Shown here piece by piece: positions 25,234 to 34,400 of a stretch of DNA of 64,000 bases. This DNA comes from Sphingomonas trueperi (GTDB lineage: Bacteria > Pseudomonadota > Alphaproteobacteria > Sphingomonadales > Sphingomonadaceae): the NCBI RefSeq assembly GCF_011927635.1, contig NZ_JAATJB010000003.1:186001-250000 (forward strand), given 5' to 3'. Below the pieces are notes generated by a model. That model was not told the DNA's origin and did no database searches. It saw nothing but the letters and a program-made list of their open reading frames with translations. The stretch's first letter is position 1; each line of letters opens with the position of its first letter. The translations under genes and the position numbers were made by a program.

Positions 25234-26226
25234 ATGCGGAAATGGGTGTTCGGAGTTGCCGCGTTGTTCGCCGCGCCCGCCATGGCGCAAGCCCCGAGCC
25301 CCAAGCCGCCGGTCGACCGCAACATCCTCCATGCGCAGGTGATTCTCGAGCATCTCGGCTTCGGGCCGGGCATTCTCGACGGGCGCGCGGGCCAGTCGCT
25401 GACCGCGGCGGTGCGCGGGCTGCAGGAAGCGCGGGGGCTGAAGGTGACCGGGGTGATCGATCCGGCGACGCTGGCGGTGCTCCACCAGTATCGCGCGCTG
25501 CGGCCGGTGCGGACGCTCGCGGTCGGCGCGACGACGATGCAGGGGCCGTTCGTCGATCCGATCCCCAAGGACCTGCCCAAGCAGGGCAAGCTGAAGACGC
25601 TCGGCTATCGCAATCCGCTCGAGAAACTGGCGGAGATGTTTCACACCACGCCGGAGGTCATCACCGCGCTCAATCCCGGCGTGACGACGATCAAGACCGG
25701 CACGATGCTGCGCCTGCCCAACGCGCTGCCGGGTTCGCGGGACTACCCCGCCGACTGGAAGCCCGAATGGCGCCAGACCCTCAACATGCTTAACGTCGAT
25801 CCGCGCCAGCCCCAGGCGGATCATGTCGTCGTCGACAAGTCCGAGGGCGTGTTGAAGATCTACGGCAGCGGCAACCGGCTGGTCGCGCAGTTCAGCGCCA
25901 CAATGGGAAGCGAGCATGATCCGCTGCCGATCGGTCGGTGGAAAATCAACGGTGTGGATACCAATCCCAAGTTCCATTATAATCCGAAGCTGTTCTGGGA
26001 TGCCAAGAAGGACGACGATCCGGCGATGCTGCCGCCGGGGCCGAACGGGCCGGTCGGGGTGGTGTGGATCGACCTGTCCAAGGAGCATTACGGCATCCAC
26101 GGCACGCCCGAGCCGCAGACGATCGGCCGCACCGAAAGCCATGGCTGCATCCGCCTGACCAACTGGGATGCCGCCCGTGTCGCGCTGATGGTGAAGCCGG
26201 GCACCCCGGCGATCTTCCAGGAATAG
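25234..26226 (+). CDS. L,D-transpeptidase with peptidoglycan-binding and LysM-like domains
   Basis: 330 residues: a signal peptide (KWVFGVAALFAAPAMAQA), a peptidoglycan-binding type 1 domain (residues ~35-85, LGFGPGILDGRAGQSLTAAV), a LysM-like stretch (PLEKLAEMFHTTPEVITALNPG, ~130-170), and a C-terminal YkuD domain. The catalytic motif reads HGTPEPQTIGRTESHGCIRL, with the nucleophilic Cys in SHGCIRLTNWD. Such enzymes make 3-3 cross-links in peptidoglycan or attach proteins to it, working in the periplasm. GGGAGAGG lies upstream of the start. It is divergent from the channel gene and is followed by repeat B2 and a second wall enzyme. Confidence 0.93.
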   Translation: MRKWVFGVAALFAAPAMAQAPSPKPPVDRNILHAQVILEHLGFGPGILDGRAGQSLTAAVRGLQEARGLKVTGVIDPATLAVLHQYRALRPVRTLAVGATTMQGPFVDPIPKDLPKQGKLKTLGYRNPLEKLAEMFHTTPEVITALNPGVTTIKTGTMLRLPNALPGSRDYPADWKPEWRQTLNMLNVDPRQPQADHVVVDKSEGVLKIYGSGNRLVAQFSATMGSEHDPLPIGRWKINGVDTNPKFHYNPKLFWDAKKDDDPAMLPPGPNGPVGVVWIDLSKEHYGIHGTPEPQTIGRTESHGCIRLTNWDAARVALMVKPGTPAIFQE

Positions 26227-26265
26227 CGCCGTGCATGTCGCGGATTTCTTGACCGCTTCTCGATC

Positions 26266-26359
26266 GTCATCCCGGCGAAAGCCGGGATCCATTCGCCTGT
26301 CGGGTGAGGCTGGAGCTGCAGCGGTGACCCCAATGGATCCCGGCTTCCGGCGGGATGAC
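26266..26359. repeat. Hairpin repeat family B, copy 2
   Basis: 94 bases from GTCATCCCGGCGAAAGCCGG to CCGGCTTCCGGCGGGATGAC with ATCCATT/AATGGAT arms inside, the same layout as copies 1 and 3. It fills most of the 183-base gap between the two cell-wall genes, where I find no gene. Confidence 0.88.
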
Positions 26360-26409
26360 GGTATTGGGGAGGGCGGTGCGTTTCTGCCGCTAGCGTTCGG
26401 AGCAAGAGC

Positions 26410-26988
26410 ATGCGGCGCTTCGGCCTGATCGCGGGGCTGGTGGCGGTGGCGCTGCTCGCGCTGCTGGTGTCGCGCGTGCGGTTCCTGCCGGCGGGGCAGA
26501 CGCCACGCGTCCCGGCAGCGGCCCCCAAGCCCGCAGCCGCGCCGGGCGCCTCCGGGCTGGTCATCCCCGTGCAGGGCGTGCCCGCCACGGCGCTCAGCGA
26601 CGATTGGGGCGAGCCGCGCGGCGACGGCACCCGCGCGCATCACGCGATCGACATCCTCGCGGCCAAGGGCACGCCGGTGCTTGCCGCCGCTTCCGGCACG
26701 GTCGAGAAGCGGTTCGAGAGCGATCTCGGCGGCCATACGCTCTACGTCCGGACGTCCGATGGCGGGACTGTGCATTATTATGCGCATCTCGATACGATCG
26801 GCGTGGCAGAGGGCGCAACCGTCCGCCGGGGCCAGCCGATCGCCACCGTGGGCGACAGCGGCAGCGCCGATGGCGGGGCACCGCACCTCCATTTCGAGCT
26901 CAAGCGGATGGCGCCAGGCGAGGGCTGGTGGCAGGGCACCAATATCGACCCCTATCCGCTGCTTGCGGGAAAGCCCGGGCGGAGCTAA
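26410..26988 (+). CDS. M23-family (LytM) metallopeptidase
   Basis: 192 residues with an N-terminal membrane anchor ([18 protein letters not shown], residues ~3-20), a proline/alanine linker, and a C-terminal LytM domain. Zinc ligands are visible in [14 protein letters not shown] (H-x(3)-D) and HLHFELKR (H-x-H), with HYYAHLD between them. Active members cut peptidoglycan cross-bridges; all expected ligands are present, so an active endopeptidase is likely. Its neighbour upstream is an L,D-transpeptidase, giving a small cell-wall cluster before efp. Confidence 0.9.
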   Translation: MRRFGLIAGLVAVALLALLVSRVRFLPAGQTPRVPAAAPKPAAAPGASGLVIPVQGVPATALSDDWGEPRGDGTRAHHAIDILAAKGTPVLAAASGTVEKRFESDLGGHTLYVRTSDGGTVHYYAHLDTIGVAEGATVRRGQPIATVGDSGSADGGAPHLHFELKRMAPGEGWWQGTNIDPYPLLAGKPGRS

Positions 26989-27028
26989 AGGGCGCCGCTC
27001 AGCTCTTTCTCACATACAGGCACGATCC

Positions 27029-27592
27029 ATGAAGATCAGCGGCGTGGACATCCGTCCCGGCAACATCATCGAATATGAGGGCGGCATCTGGCGCGCCGTC
27101 AAGATCCAGCACACCCAGCCCGGCAAGGGCGGTGCCTATATGCAGGTCGAACTCAAGAACCTGCGCGACGGCCGCAAGAACAACGTCCGCTTCCGCTCGG
27201 CCGAGACCGTGGAGCGCGTGCGCCTCGACACCAAGGATTTCCAGTTCCTGTATCCGGAAGGCGACATGCTCGTGTTCATGGACAAGGAAACCTACGACCA
27301 GACGACGCTGCCGCGCGACCTGCTCGGCGACGCCGCGGCCTTCCTGCAGGACGGCATGGACGTGCTGATGGAGCTCTATGACGAAGAGCCGATCAGCGTG
27401 CAGCTGCCCGACACGATCGAAGCGACGATCGTCGAGGCGGATGCGGTGGTGAAGGGCCAGACGGCCTCATCCTCGTACAAGCCGGCCGTGCTCGACAATG
27501 GCGTGCGCATCATGGTGCCGCCGCACATCGCATCGGGTACGCGCATCGTCGTCGACGTGTACGAGCAGACCTACGTCCGCCGCGCGGACTGA
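27029..27592 (+). CDS. efp: Elongation factor P
   Basis: 187 residues, standard length, starting [20 protein letters not shown] and ending in the conserved [18 protein letters not shown]. The modification loop is PGKGGAY with Lys33 at the tip, so the modifiable residue is lysine rather than arginine. The protein relieves ribosome stalling at polyproline. The start is the ATG at 27029, in the correct position for the N-terminal KOW-like domain; longer upstream readings overlap the peptidase gene in another frame. A clear intrinsic terminator follows. Confidence 0.96.
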   Translation: MKISGVDIRPGNIIEYEGGIWRAVKIQHTQPGKGGAYMQVELKNLRDGRKNNVRFRSAETVERVRLDTKDFQFLYPEGDMLVFMDKETYDQTTLPRDLLGDAAAFLQDGMDVLMELYDEEPISVQLPDTIEATIVEADAVVKGQTASSSYKPAVLDNGVRIMVPPHIASGTRIVVDVYEQTYVRRAD

Positions 27593-27622
27593 TCTGCCGG
27601 CTTCGGCCGAACATGCTAAGGG

Positions 27623-27651
27623 AAGGGGACGGCAGGCCTGCGTCCCCTTTT
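27623..27651 (+). terminator. Rho-independent terminator after efp
   Basis: A nine-base-pair stem AAGGGGACG/CGTCCCCTT (27623-27631 and 27641-27649) with a nine-base loop is followed by further T residues. It is the best intrinsic terminator in the window and separates efp from suhB. Confidence 0.85.
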
Positions 27652-27711
27652 CCCGTTTTCGGGTCAGGCCTTCCTTAGTCCCCCGCAACAGCGGCAGGGA
27701 GAGAGATTGAT

Positions 27712-28527
27712 ATGGCAGCGCATTCCGGCCTTCTCACCGTCATGGACCGTGCCGCACGCAAGGCGGCACCGCGCCTGCGTCGCGACTTCAACGAGGTCAC
27801 GCACCTGCAGGTCAGCCGCAAGGGCCCGGCCGACTTCGTGAGCATGGCCGACAAGCGCGCCGAGCAGACACTGATCGAGGAACTGCGCAAGGCGCGTCCC
27901 GACTGGCGCATCCTCGCCGAAGAAGGCGGCGAGCTGCCGGGCGATCCGGACAAGCCGCGCTTCATCGTCGACCCGCTGGACGGCACCACCAACTTCCTCC
28001 ACGGAATCCCGCACTTCTCGATCGTCATTGCCGTCGAGGATCCGAACGGTGCCCAAGGCAAGCCGGAGATCACCCACGGCCTGGTCTACCAGCCGCTGAC
28101 CGACGAGAGCTTCTGGGCCGAGAAGGGCCGTGGCGCCTGGCTGCAGGACCAGCGGCTGCGGGTTTCCGCGCGGCGCGACCTTTCGGAGTCGCTGATAGCC
28201 ACCGGCATCCCGTTCATGGGCCATGGCAATTTCGCCGAGTGGAGCCGCATCTTCGGCGCGGTGGCGCCCGAAGTGGCGGGCATTCGCCGGCTCGGCTCGG
28301 CGGCGCTCGACCTCGCCTGGGTCGCGGCGGGGCGCTTCGACGGCTATTGGGAATCGGACCTGAAGCCCTGGGACGTCGCGGCGGGCGTGCTTCTCGTCAG
28401 GGAAGCCGGCGGCTTCGTCACCGACTATCGCGGCCAGGACATGGCGATGCAGCGCAACCAGTTCCTCGCCGCCAATGACGGGCTGCACTCGAAGCTCCAC
28501 AAGCTGGTCGCCAACGCGCTGCGCTGA
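27712..28527 (+). CDS. suhB: Inositol monophosphatase family protein
   Basis: 271 residues with both family signatures: the metal site FIVDPLDGTTNFLHGIPHFS (residues ~85-105) and WESDLKPWDVAAGVLLVREAGG near residue 210. The Glu of the EEGG segment (ILAEEGGEL) supplies a further metal ligand. It would dephosphorylate inositol-1-phosphate or related sugar phosphates using magnesium. AGGGAGAGAG precedes the ATG. It is bounded by hairpins on both sides and so is probably monocistronic. Gene naming follows general resemblance to SuhB; a histidinol-phosphatase-like activity cannot be excluded. Confidence 0.9.
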   Translation: MAAHSGLLTVMDRAARKAAPRLRRDFNEVTHLQVSRKGPADFVSMADKRAEQTLIEELRKARPDWRILAEEGGELPGDPDKPRFIVDPLDGTTNFLHGIPHFSIVIAVEDPNGAQGKPEITHGLVYQPLTDESFWAEKGRGAWLQDQRLRVSARRDLSESLIATGIPFMGHGNFAEWSRIFGAVAPEVAGIRRLGSAALDLAWVAAGRFDGYWESDLKPWDVAAGVLLVREAGGFVTDYRGQDMAMQRNQFLAANDGLHSKLHKLVANALR

Positions 28528-28550
28528 CGCTTTCCGTACGACTACGGAGC

Positions 28551-28573
28551 CGGGAAATTAACTTTATTTCCCG
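28551..28573 (+). terminator. Hairpin after suhB
   Basis: CGGGAAAT (28551-28558) pairs with ATTTCCCG (28566-28573) across a seven-base loop TAACTTT. It lies 24 bases after the suhB stop. There is no T tract, so it may be a weak terminator or an RNA-end stabiliser. Confidence 0.5.
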
Positions 28574-28655
28574 CCCGTTTCCGAGGATTTGCGCCCTATA
28601 AGTTCCTTAAAACGCCTTCGGCCATCAAGCCGGGGCGAACTGGGACGAACGGCGC

Positions 28656-31124
28656 ATGAACATGGAAGTGGGCGGCCTCGGCAAGGGGCGTCGGGGAGAG
28701 GCATCGGACGAGGCGTTCTGCCATGACGTGGGCTCCGTGCTCGATCGCCTCTACGCGGTTGCCGAGTTCAGCCCCGACGGGATCCTGACCCGCGCCAACC
28801 AGCATTTCCTCGACGCGATGGGCTGCGTGCTCGAAACCGTGGTCGGCGAGCACCATCGTTACTTCTGCGACGACGACTATGCCGCCAGCCCGGCCTATGC
28901 CGCCTTCTGGGAGCGGTTGCGCGCCGGCGAGACGATCGAGGAAACCGCCCGCCGCAACGGCTGCGAGGGCAAGGATGCCTGGCTTGCCGGCCATTATGCG
29001 CCGATCAAAGGCGAAAAGGGGGCGGTGAAGAGCGTCGTCCTGATCGCCCGCGACGTGCGCGGCGCGCAGATCGAGGCGGCGCTGAACCGCAGCGTGCTCA
29101 ACGCCTTCAGCCGTGCGACCGCGATGATCGAGTTCGATCTTTCGGGCCGCGTGCTCAGCGCCAACGAGAATTTCTGTGACCTGCTCGGCTACAAGGCCGA
29201 GGAGCTGATCGGCCAGCACCATCGCATCTTCTGTACGGCCGAACATGCCCGTTCGCCTGCCTATCGCCAGTTCTGGGAGCGGCTGGGCCGCGGTGAGTTC
29301 GACGGCGGCCTGTACAAGCGTGTGGCCAAGGACGGCAGCGATCGCTGGATCCAGGCGACCTATAACCCGATCCTCGACCATCAGGGGCTGCCGGTGAAGA
29401 TCGTCAAGTTCGCGATGGATGTGACCAAGTCGCAGACCGAGAGCGCCGAAGCGGCAGGCAAGCTTGCGGCGCTCGACCGATCGACAGCCGTGATCGAGTT
29501 CGACACCAGCGGCCATGTCGTTGCCGCCAACGACATGTTCCTCCAGATGATGGGCTATGAGCGCAGCGAGCTGATCGGCAAGCACCACCGCACCTGCTGC
29601 GATCCGGACTATGTGAAGACCGAGGACTATGCCAATTTCTGGCGTGCGCTGTCGGCGGGCGAGTTCCAGGCCGGCATTTTTCCGCGGATCGGAAAGGACG
29701 GTCGCCGGGTGTGGATCCGGGCGACCTACAACCCGATCGTCGACGTCGATGGCAAGCTGATCAAGGTGGTGAAATACGCCTATGACATCACCGAGCAGAC
29801 GCAGCGTGCTGCCGACGCCGAGGGCAAGGTCGCCGCGATCAACCGCGCCCAGGCGGTGATCGAATTCACCCCCGAGGGCATGGTCCTCGAGGCGAACGAC
29901 AATTTCCTGAATGCGACGGGCTATCGTCGCGAGGACGTGGTGGGCAAGCACCACAAGATGTTCTGCGACGCCGAGCTGGTGCATTCGCAGGAATATGCGC
30001 GCTTCTGGACCGATCTGGCGCATGGCGAATATATCGCCGGGGACTTCCGCCGCCGCAACAAGGCCGGCGAGGAGATCTGGCTCAACGCGACCTACAATCC
30101 GATCTTCGATGGCCTCGGCAACGTCGTGAAGGTGGTCAAGTTCGCGCACGACATCACCGAACGCAAGAAGGCGGCGATCGAGGGCAAGAGCCGCGCCCAG
30201 GCGGTCGACCGCAGCCTCGCCACGATCGAATTCAGCCTCGAGGGCGAGATCCTCACCGCAAACGAGAATTTCCTCTCGACCATGGGCTATACCCTGCGCG
30301 AGATCCAGGGGCGGCACCATTCGATGTTCGTCGATCCCGCGCATCTCAAGTCAAAGGAATATGGCGATTTCTGGCGCTCGCTGGGGCGCGGCGAGGGGCA
30401 ATCGGGCCGCTTCCACCGGATCGGCAAATATGACCGCGACGTGTTCATCCAGGCGAGCTACTCGCCGGTGTTCGACCTGCAGGGCAATCCGTCGCGGGTG
30501 ATCAAATATGCCTATGACGTCACCGACCAGGTGATGCTCGAGCGCAAGATCGCCGCCAAGACCGAGCAGATGCAGGGCGTCGTCGGCGATCTCTCCGAGG
30601 CGATCAAGACGATCAGCGAAGGCGCCTGCAGCGCCACCGGCCTCGCCAGCGAGACCCAGGCGGCGGCCGATCGCGGCACCAGCGCGATCGAGGGCACGAT
30701 CGAATCGATGGAACTGATGGCGGCCTCGTCGAAGAAGATCTCCAGCATCGTCGACGTGATCGGCGACCTTGCCGGCCAGACCAACCTGCTCGCCTTCAAC
30801 GCCGCGATCGAGGCGGCGCGCGCCGGCGAGCACGGTGTCGGCTTCTCGATCGTCGCCGAAGAGGTGCGCAAGCTCGCCGAGCGCAGCGCCTCGGCGGCGG
30901 AGGAGATCACCCGGCTGATCGGCGAGTCGAGCGAGCGCGTCACCCAGGGCACCGAACGCTCGCGCTCGGCGCGCGAAGCCTTCGAGGCGATTGCCGGCTG
31001 TGTCGACAAGACCACCGGCGCGATCTCGGGCATCGCCCAGTCGGTCGGCGCGCAGCGCGAGACCTCGCGCCAGGTGGTGGCGATGATCGACGAACTCGCG
31101 GCCTCCACCCACAGCAAGATCTGA
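28656..31124 (+). CDS. Cytoplasmic methyl-accepting chemotaxis protein with five PAS domains
   Basis: 822 residues without any membrane segment. Five PAS repeats of about 120 residues (starting near 35, 145, 270, 390 and 510) each carry a variant of G-(K/Q/E/R)-HH-x-x-(F/C) after the third strand, and the second to fifth repeats open with the pattern AxIEF. The C-terminal ~190 residues form the signalling hairpin, with the tip [20 protein letters not shown]. It should sense an internal signal such as redox or a small ligand and control a CheA kinase through CheW. It lies two bases upstream of a CheW-domain gene. No cheA, cheR, cheB or cheY is nearby. Confidence 0.9.
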   Translation: MNMEVGGLGKGRRGEASDEAFCHDVGSVLDRLYAVAEFSPDGILTRANQHFLDAMGCVLETVVGEHHRYFCDDDYAASPAYAAFWERLRAGETIEETARRNGCEGKDAWLAGHYAPIKGEKGAVKSVVLIARDVRGAQIEAALNRSVLNAFSRATAMIEFDLSGRVLSANENFCDLLGYKAEELIGQHHRIFCTAEHARSPAYRQFWERLGRGEFDGGLYKRVAKDGSDRWIQATYNPILDHQGLPVKIVKFAMDVTKSQTESAEAAGKLAALDRSTAVIEFDTSGHVVAANDMFLQMMGYERSELIGKHHRTCCDPDYVKTEDYANFWRALSAGEFQAGIFPRIGKDGRRVWIRATYNPIVDVDGKLIKVVKYAYDITEQTQRAADAEGKVAAINRAQAVIEFTPEGMVLEANDNFLNATGYRREDVVGKHHKMFCDAELVHSQEYARFWTDLAHGEYIAGDFRRRNKAGEEIWLNATYNPIFDGLGNVVKVVKFAHDITERKKAAIEGKSRAQAVDRSLATIEFSLEGEILTANENFLSTMGYTLREIQGRHHSMFVDPAHLKSKEYGDFWRSLGRGEGQSGRFHRIGKYDRDVFIQASYSPVFDLQGNPSRVIKYAYDVTDQVMLERKIAAKTEQMQGVVGDLSEAIKTISEGACSATGLASETQAAADRGTSAIEGTIESMELMAASSKKISSIVDVIGDLAGQTNLLAFNAAIEAARAGEHGVGFSIVAEEVRKLAERSASAAEEITRLIGESSERVTQGTERSRSAREAFEAIAGCVDKTTGAISGIAQSVGAQRETSRQVVAMIDELAASTHSKI

Positions 31125-31126
31125 TC

Positions 31127-32533
31127 ATGGCCATGGGGACCGAACTCACCGCACCGGTGGGGGAGGCGGGGCGGCGCCATATCGACGTCGGCCTGCTCCG
31201 GCTGTGCGGGATCGAACTGGCGGTGCCGGTGGACTGGGTGCGCGAGGTCGTGCCGTGTCCGGCGGCGATGGGGCCTTGCTTCGGCAGCCATCCCGCGCTG
31301 ATCGGCTCGATCGGGGTGCGCGGCGACGTCATCCCGGTGGTCGACGTCACCCTGTTGCTCGGCTTCGGCGAGCGGACGGGGACGGGCGGGACGATCGTAG
31401 TGCTGCGCAAGGACGATGTGCTGCTCGGGCTCCGGATCGATACGGTCTCCGGCCTGTACCGCATCCCCGTCTCGGCAGTGCGCGAACTCGTCGACTCGGG
31501 CGGGGCCGCGCGGCTCGTCGACCGCGCCTTTGTCCGCGAGGCGCATCTCGTCGGCATTCTTGATCCCGAGGCGCTGTTCGCGATGCCCAATCTGCCGCTG
31601 GTGCGCTGCCATGCGCGCGAGGCCGACAGTGCGGCGCTGGCCCGCGCTCGGCCGTTCGTGCTGGTGACGGTGGCCGGCGTCGACATCGCGATCGACAGCC
31701 ATCTGGTGGAGAGCACCGCGCCGGCGATCAGTCTGCGGCGCTGCGCGGTTCCGGCCCCCGGCTGGGCGCGCAACGTCAACTATCTCGGCCGCGACGTCCG
31801 CGTCTTCGACCAACTCGCGACGCTGGGCCTCGACGGCGCAACTCCGGAGGAGTCGCCGGGCCCGGTCATCCTGTTGCGCATCGCGCCCGACAAGCTGGTC
31901 GGCTGGCATGTCGAGAGCGTGCGCAGCGTCGCCCGAATCCCGGACGACAAGTTCGGGCCGGTTCCGGCGGGGCTTGCCGCGCGCAGCGCGCTGTTCGCGG
32001 GCATCGCCACCGATCCGGCGGGCGGCCAGAATCTGGTGCTGGACACCGACGCGGTACGCGCCGATCCGGCGATCAAGGCAATGGCGGCCTTGTGCCGTGC
32101 GCCCGCCCAGGCGGAGGGCCGCGCGACCATCGCGGCGCGCGAGGGTGCTGCCTCCACCAACGCCTTCCTGATCTTCGATACCGGCGCGCGACTGCTCGCC
32201 ACGCCGCTCGACGCGATCCGCGAAGTGGTGCCGTTCCGCGGGCTTTCCTCGCGAGTCGAGGACTATTCGGGGCTGTGCGGGCTCGCCGATCATCGCGGTG
32301 CGCCGATCTCGGTCTATGGCGTCGAGCCGGGCGTCGAGCCCGAGGACGCAAAGCTGCTGATCATCGCGCGCGACCAGGAAGGGCAGGGCGCGCGCGGCTT
32401 CCTCGCCCAGCGGCTGGCGACGATCCTCAACGCCCCCGCGCTCCCTGTACCGGGGGGAAGCCCGGGTGCCCTGTTCGTCCCCGCAACGATCGACGGAACG
32501 GCGCATTCCATCCGAATTCATACGCTTGGCTGA
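31127..32533 (+). CDS. Triple CheW-domain protein
   Basis: 468 residues made of three CheW-like modules (about 20-155, 165-300 and 345-465). Each has the ALPLxxVxEV-type first strand (LAVPVDWVREVVP; VDIAIDSHLVEST; LLATPLDAIREVVPF), and modules 1 and 3 show the GxxxxRGxxIPV-type core (GSIGVRGDVIPVVDV; GLADHRGAPISVYGV). CheW couples receptors to the CheA kinase; a triple module could bridge several receptors. The gene begins two bases after the chemoreceptor stop, so the pair forms an operon. Module 2 is the most divergent and may be structural. Confidence 0.88.
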   Translation: MAMGTELTAPVGEAGRRHIDVGLLRLCGIELAVPVDWVREVVPCPAAMGPCFGSHPALIGSIGVRGDVIPVVDVTLLLGFGERTGTGGTIVVLRKDDVLLGLRIDTVSGLYRIPVSAVRELVDSGGAARLVDRAFVREAHLVGILDPEALFAMPNLPLVRCHAREADSAALARARPFVLVTVAGVDIAIDSHLVESTAPAISLRRCAVPAPGWARNVNYLGRDVRVFDQLATLGLDGATPEESPGPVILLRIAPDKLVGWHVESVRSVARIPDDKFGPVPAGLAARSALFAGIATDPAGGQNLVLDTDAVRADPAIKAMAALCRAPAQAEGRATIAAREGAASTNAFLIFDTGARLLATPLDAIREVVPFRGLSSRVEDYSGLCGLADHRGAPISVYGVEPGVEPEDAKLLIIARDQEGQGARGFLAQRLATILNAPALPVPGGSPGALFVPATIDGTAHSIRIHTLG

Positions 32534-32562
32534 AGCCGCGCCGGACGCGTTCAGCGCGGCTT
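32533..32562 (+). terminator. Hairpin at the end of the triple-CheW gene
   Basis: AAGCCGCGC (32533-32541) pairs perfectly with GCGCGGCTT (32554-32562) around a 12-base loop. The stem begins in the stop codon. A short T/A-rich stretch follows, consistent with termination before the nuo operon. Confidence 0.6.
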
Positions 32563-32568
32563 AACAAT

Positions 32569-32583
32569 TGCGAATGATTCTCA
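32569..32583. promoter_or_regulatory. Fur-like 7-1-7 inverted repeat upstream of nuoA
   Basis: TGCGAAT-G-ATTCTCA; the second arm read in reverse complement is TGAGAAT, differing from the first at one base. The layout and the TGA-AAT core match the Fur 7-1-7 consensus (TGATAAT-n-ATTATCA). It lies between the chemotaxis terminator and the nuo promoter, about 50-60 bases upstream of the predicted start of transcription. Iron control of the iron-sulphur-rich complex I is plausible but unproven. Confidence 0.45.
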
Positions 32584-32596
32584 GCGGTTCCAGGCC

Positions 32597-32625
32597 TTGC
32601 CGCACCGGGATCATGGTCCTAGAAG
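32597..32625 (+). promoter_or_regulatory. Candidate sigma-70 promoter of the nuo operon
   Basis: TTGCCG (32597-32602), a 17-base spacer and TAGAAG (32620-32625) place the start of transcription near 32632, about 30 bases before the nuoA start codon. It is the best match in the 129-base spacer. Confidence 0.5.
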
Positions 32626-32662
32626 CCGCTCAAGATTCCGCAGTCGCGAGAAGAGAAGGCCA

Positions 32663-33037
32663 TTGGTCGACCTGTCACAATATCTCCCGATCCTGATATT
32701 TCTGGGGATCGCCTTGTTGCTCTCGGGCACGTTCGTGTTCCTGCCGATGCTCGTCTCGCGCCTCACCGGCACGAACAAGCCGACGCCGGAAAAGCTCACC
32801 GAATATGAGTGCGGCTTCCCCGCCTTCGAGGATTCGCGCAGCCAGTTCGACGTGCGCTTCTACCTCGTCGCGATCCTGTTCATCGTGTTCGATCTCGAAG
32901 CGGCGTTCCTCTACCCCTGGGCGGTGAGCGTGTTCACCCTGGGCTGGACCGCCTGGATCTCGATGATGATCTTTGTCGCCGAGCTGGCGCTCGGCCTAAT
33001 CTATGCGTGGAAGAAGGGAGCCCTGGAATGGGAGTAG
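32663..33037 (+). CDS. nuoA: NADH-quinone oxidoreductase subunit A
   Basis: 124 residues with three membrane helices and the conserved matrix loop [20 protein letters not shown], then [12 protein letters not shown] chose a TTG start at 32663 (V-D-L-S-Q-Y follows), because AGAAGG lies four bases upstream and homologues begin here; an in-frame start at 32597 would add 22 basic residues that look untranslated and overlap the promoter. NuoA sits in the membrane arm beside the quinone site. It is the first gene of the complex I operon, and its end overlaps nuoB. Confidence 0.92.
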   Translation: MVDLSQYLPILIFLGIALLLSGTFVFLPMLVSRLTGTNKPTPEKLTEYECGFPAFEDSRSQFDVRFYLVAILFIVFDLEAAFLYPWAVSVFTLGWTAWISMMIFVAELALGLIYAWKKGALEWE

Positions 33038-33567
33038 AGCTTTCGGCGCCGCCCCCGCCGGGAACCCTCCCGGACGTCGGCTTCCTGAACGACATCAATG
33101 CCGAGATTTCGGACAAGGGTTTCCTGGTCACCTCCACCGAGGAGCTGTTCCAGTGGGCCCGTACCGGCTCGCTGTGGTGGATGACCTTCGGCCTGGCATG
33201 CTGCGCGGTGGAGATGATCCACGTCAACATGCCGCGCTACGACATGGAGCGCTTCGGCGCCGCCCCGCGCGCGTCGCCGCGCCAGTCGGACGTGATGATC
33301 GTCGCGGGCACGCTGTGCAACAAGATGGCCCCGGCGCTGCGCCGGGTCTATGACCAGATGTCGGAACCGAAATACGTGATTTCGATGGGCAGCTGCGCCA
33401 ATGGCGGCGGCTATTACCACTATAGCTACAGCGTCGTGCGCGGCTGCGACCGCGTGGTGCCCGTGGACATCTACGTCCCCGGCTGCCCGCCGACCGCCGA
33501 GGCGCTGCTCTACGGCGTGATGCAGCTGCAGCGGAAGATCCGCCGCATCGGGAGCCTGGACCGGTGA
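33028..33567 (+). CDS. nuoB: NADH-quinone oxidoreductase subunit B
   Basis: 179 residues carrying the N2 [4Fe-4S] ligands: the CC pair in GLACCAVEM, Cys in SMGSCANGG, and Cys in [15 protein letters not shown]2 is the last cluster before quinone. The ATG at 33028 lies ten bases before the nuoA stop, so the genes overlap and are coupled. The stop in turn overlaps the GTG of nuoC. Length and motifs are standard. Confidence 0.96.
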   Translation: MGVELSAPPPPGTLPDVGFLNDINAEISDKGFLVTSTEELFQWARTGSLWWMTFGLACCAVEMIHVNMPRYDMERFGAAPRASPRQSDVMIVAGTLCNKMAPALRRVYDQMSEPKYVISMGSCANGGGYYHYSYSVVRGCDRVVPVDIYVPGCPPTAEALLYGVMQLQRKIRRIGSLDR

Positions 33568-34400
33568 GGGCGCCGGCTCCCCGCTATGCCGCCAACGACG
33601 GCGTGATCGAGGCGGCCAAGGCCGCGCTCGGCGACATGCTGGTCGAGGCGAAGGATGCCGTGGGCGAAGTGTCGCTCACCGTCGTCCGCGAGAATCTGTG
33701 CGACGCGATGCTCGCGCTGCGCGACACGCCGGGCCTGGAATATCAGCAGCTCAGCGAGATCGCCGGTGTCGACTATCCGCAGCGCGCGGAGCGTTTCGAT
33801 GTCGTCTACCAGCTGCTGTCGTTCACCCGGAACCACCGTATCCGCGTCCGCGTCACCACCGACGAGGAAAAGCCGGTGCCGAGCGTGACCAACATCTGGC
33901 CGGTCGCCGGCTGGCTCGAGCGCGAGACGTACGACATGTACGGCGTGCTGTTCGAAGGCAATGACGATCTCCGCCGCATCCTGACCGATTACGGCTTCCA
34001 GGGCCATCCGCTGCGCAAGGACTTCCCGATGACCGGGTATGTCGAGGTGCGCTACTCGGAAGAGGCGAAGCGCGTGGTCTATGAGCCGGTCAGCCTGGCG
34101 CAGGACTTCCGCAACTTCGACTTCATGAGCCCGTGGGAAGGCGCCAAATACGTCCTCCCCGGCGACGAGAAGGCGCCGCAGCCCGAAGCCAAGGGCGCAC
34201 CGACGCCGGCTACCGCCGCGCAGGTCGCCAAGGCCGACGCGACGCCGGCCGCGAGCCAGGCTGCGCAGGGCAAGGACACCAAGACCACCGACAGCCCGGC
34301 CCAGACCGGCGCCGGTCAGCCGCACCCGGGCAACCAGCCCGGCGAGAAGCCCAAGGATCCGGACGTCGTCCCGACCAAGGGCGAAGGGCAGAACAAATGA
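33564..34400 (+). CDS. nuoC: NADH-quinone oxidoreductase subunit C with low-complexity tail
   Basis: 278 residues. Residues ~30-195 are the usual 30-kDa subunit, including the signature [22 protein letters not shown] and [20 protein letters not shown]. From about residue 200 a ~78-residue tail rich in Ala, Pro, Lys, Thr and Gln follows ([21 protein letters not shown] and similar), with no predicted fold. The GTG start at 33564 overlaps the nuoB stop (GTGA). NuoC and NuoD are separate genes here, not fused as in enterobacteria. NuoC belongs to the peripheral arm that carries the quinone-reducing connection. Confidence 0.94.
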   Translation: MRAPAPRYAANDGVIEAAKAALGDMLVEAKDAVGEVSLTVVRENLCDAMLALRDTPGLEYQQLSEIAGVDYPQRAERFDVVYQLLSFTRNHRIRVRVTTDEEKPVPSVTNIWPVAGWLERETYDMYGVLFEGNDDLRRILTDYGFQGHPLRKDFPMTGYVEVRYSEEAKRVVYEPVSLAQDFRNFDFMSPWEGAKYVLPGDEKAPQPEAKGAPTPATAAQVAKADATPAASQAAQGKDTKTTDSPAQTGAGQPHPGNQPGEKPKDPDVVPTKGEGQNK

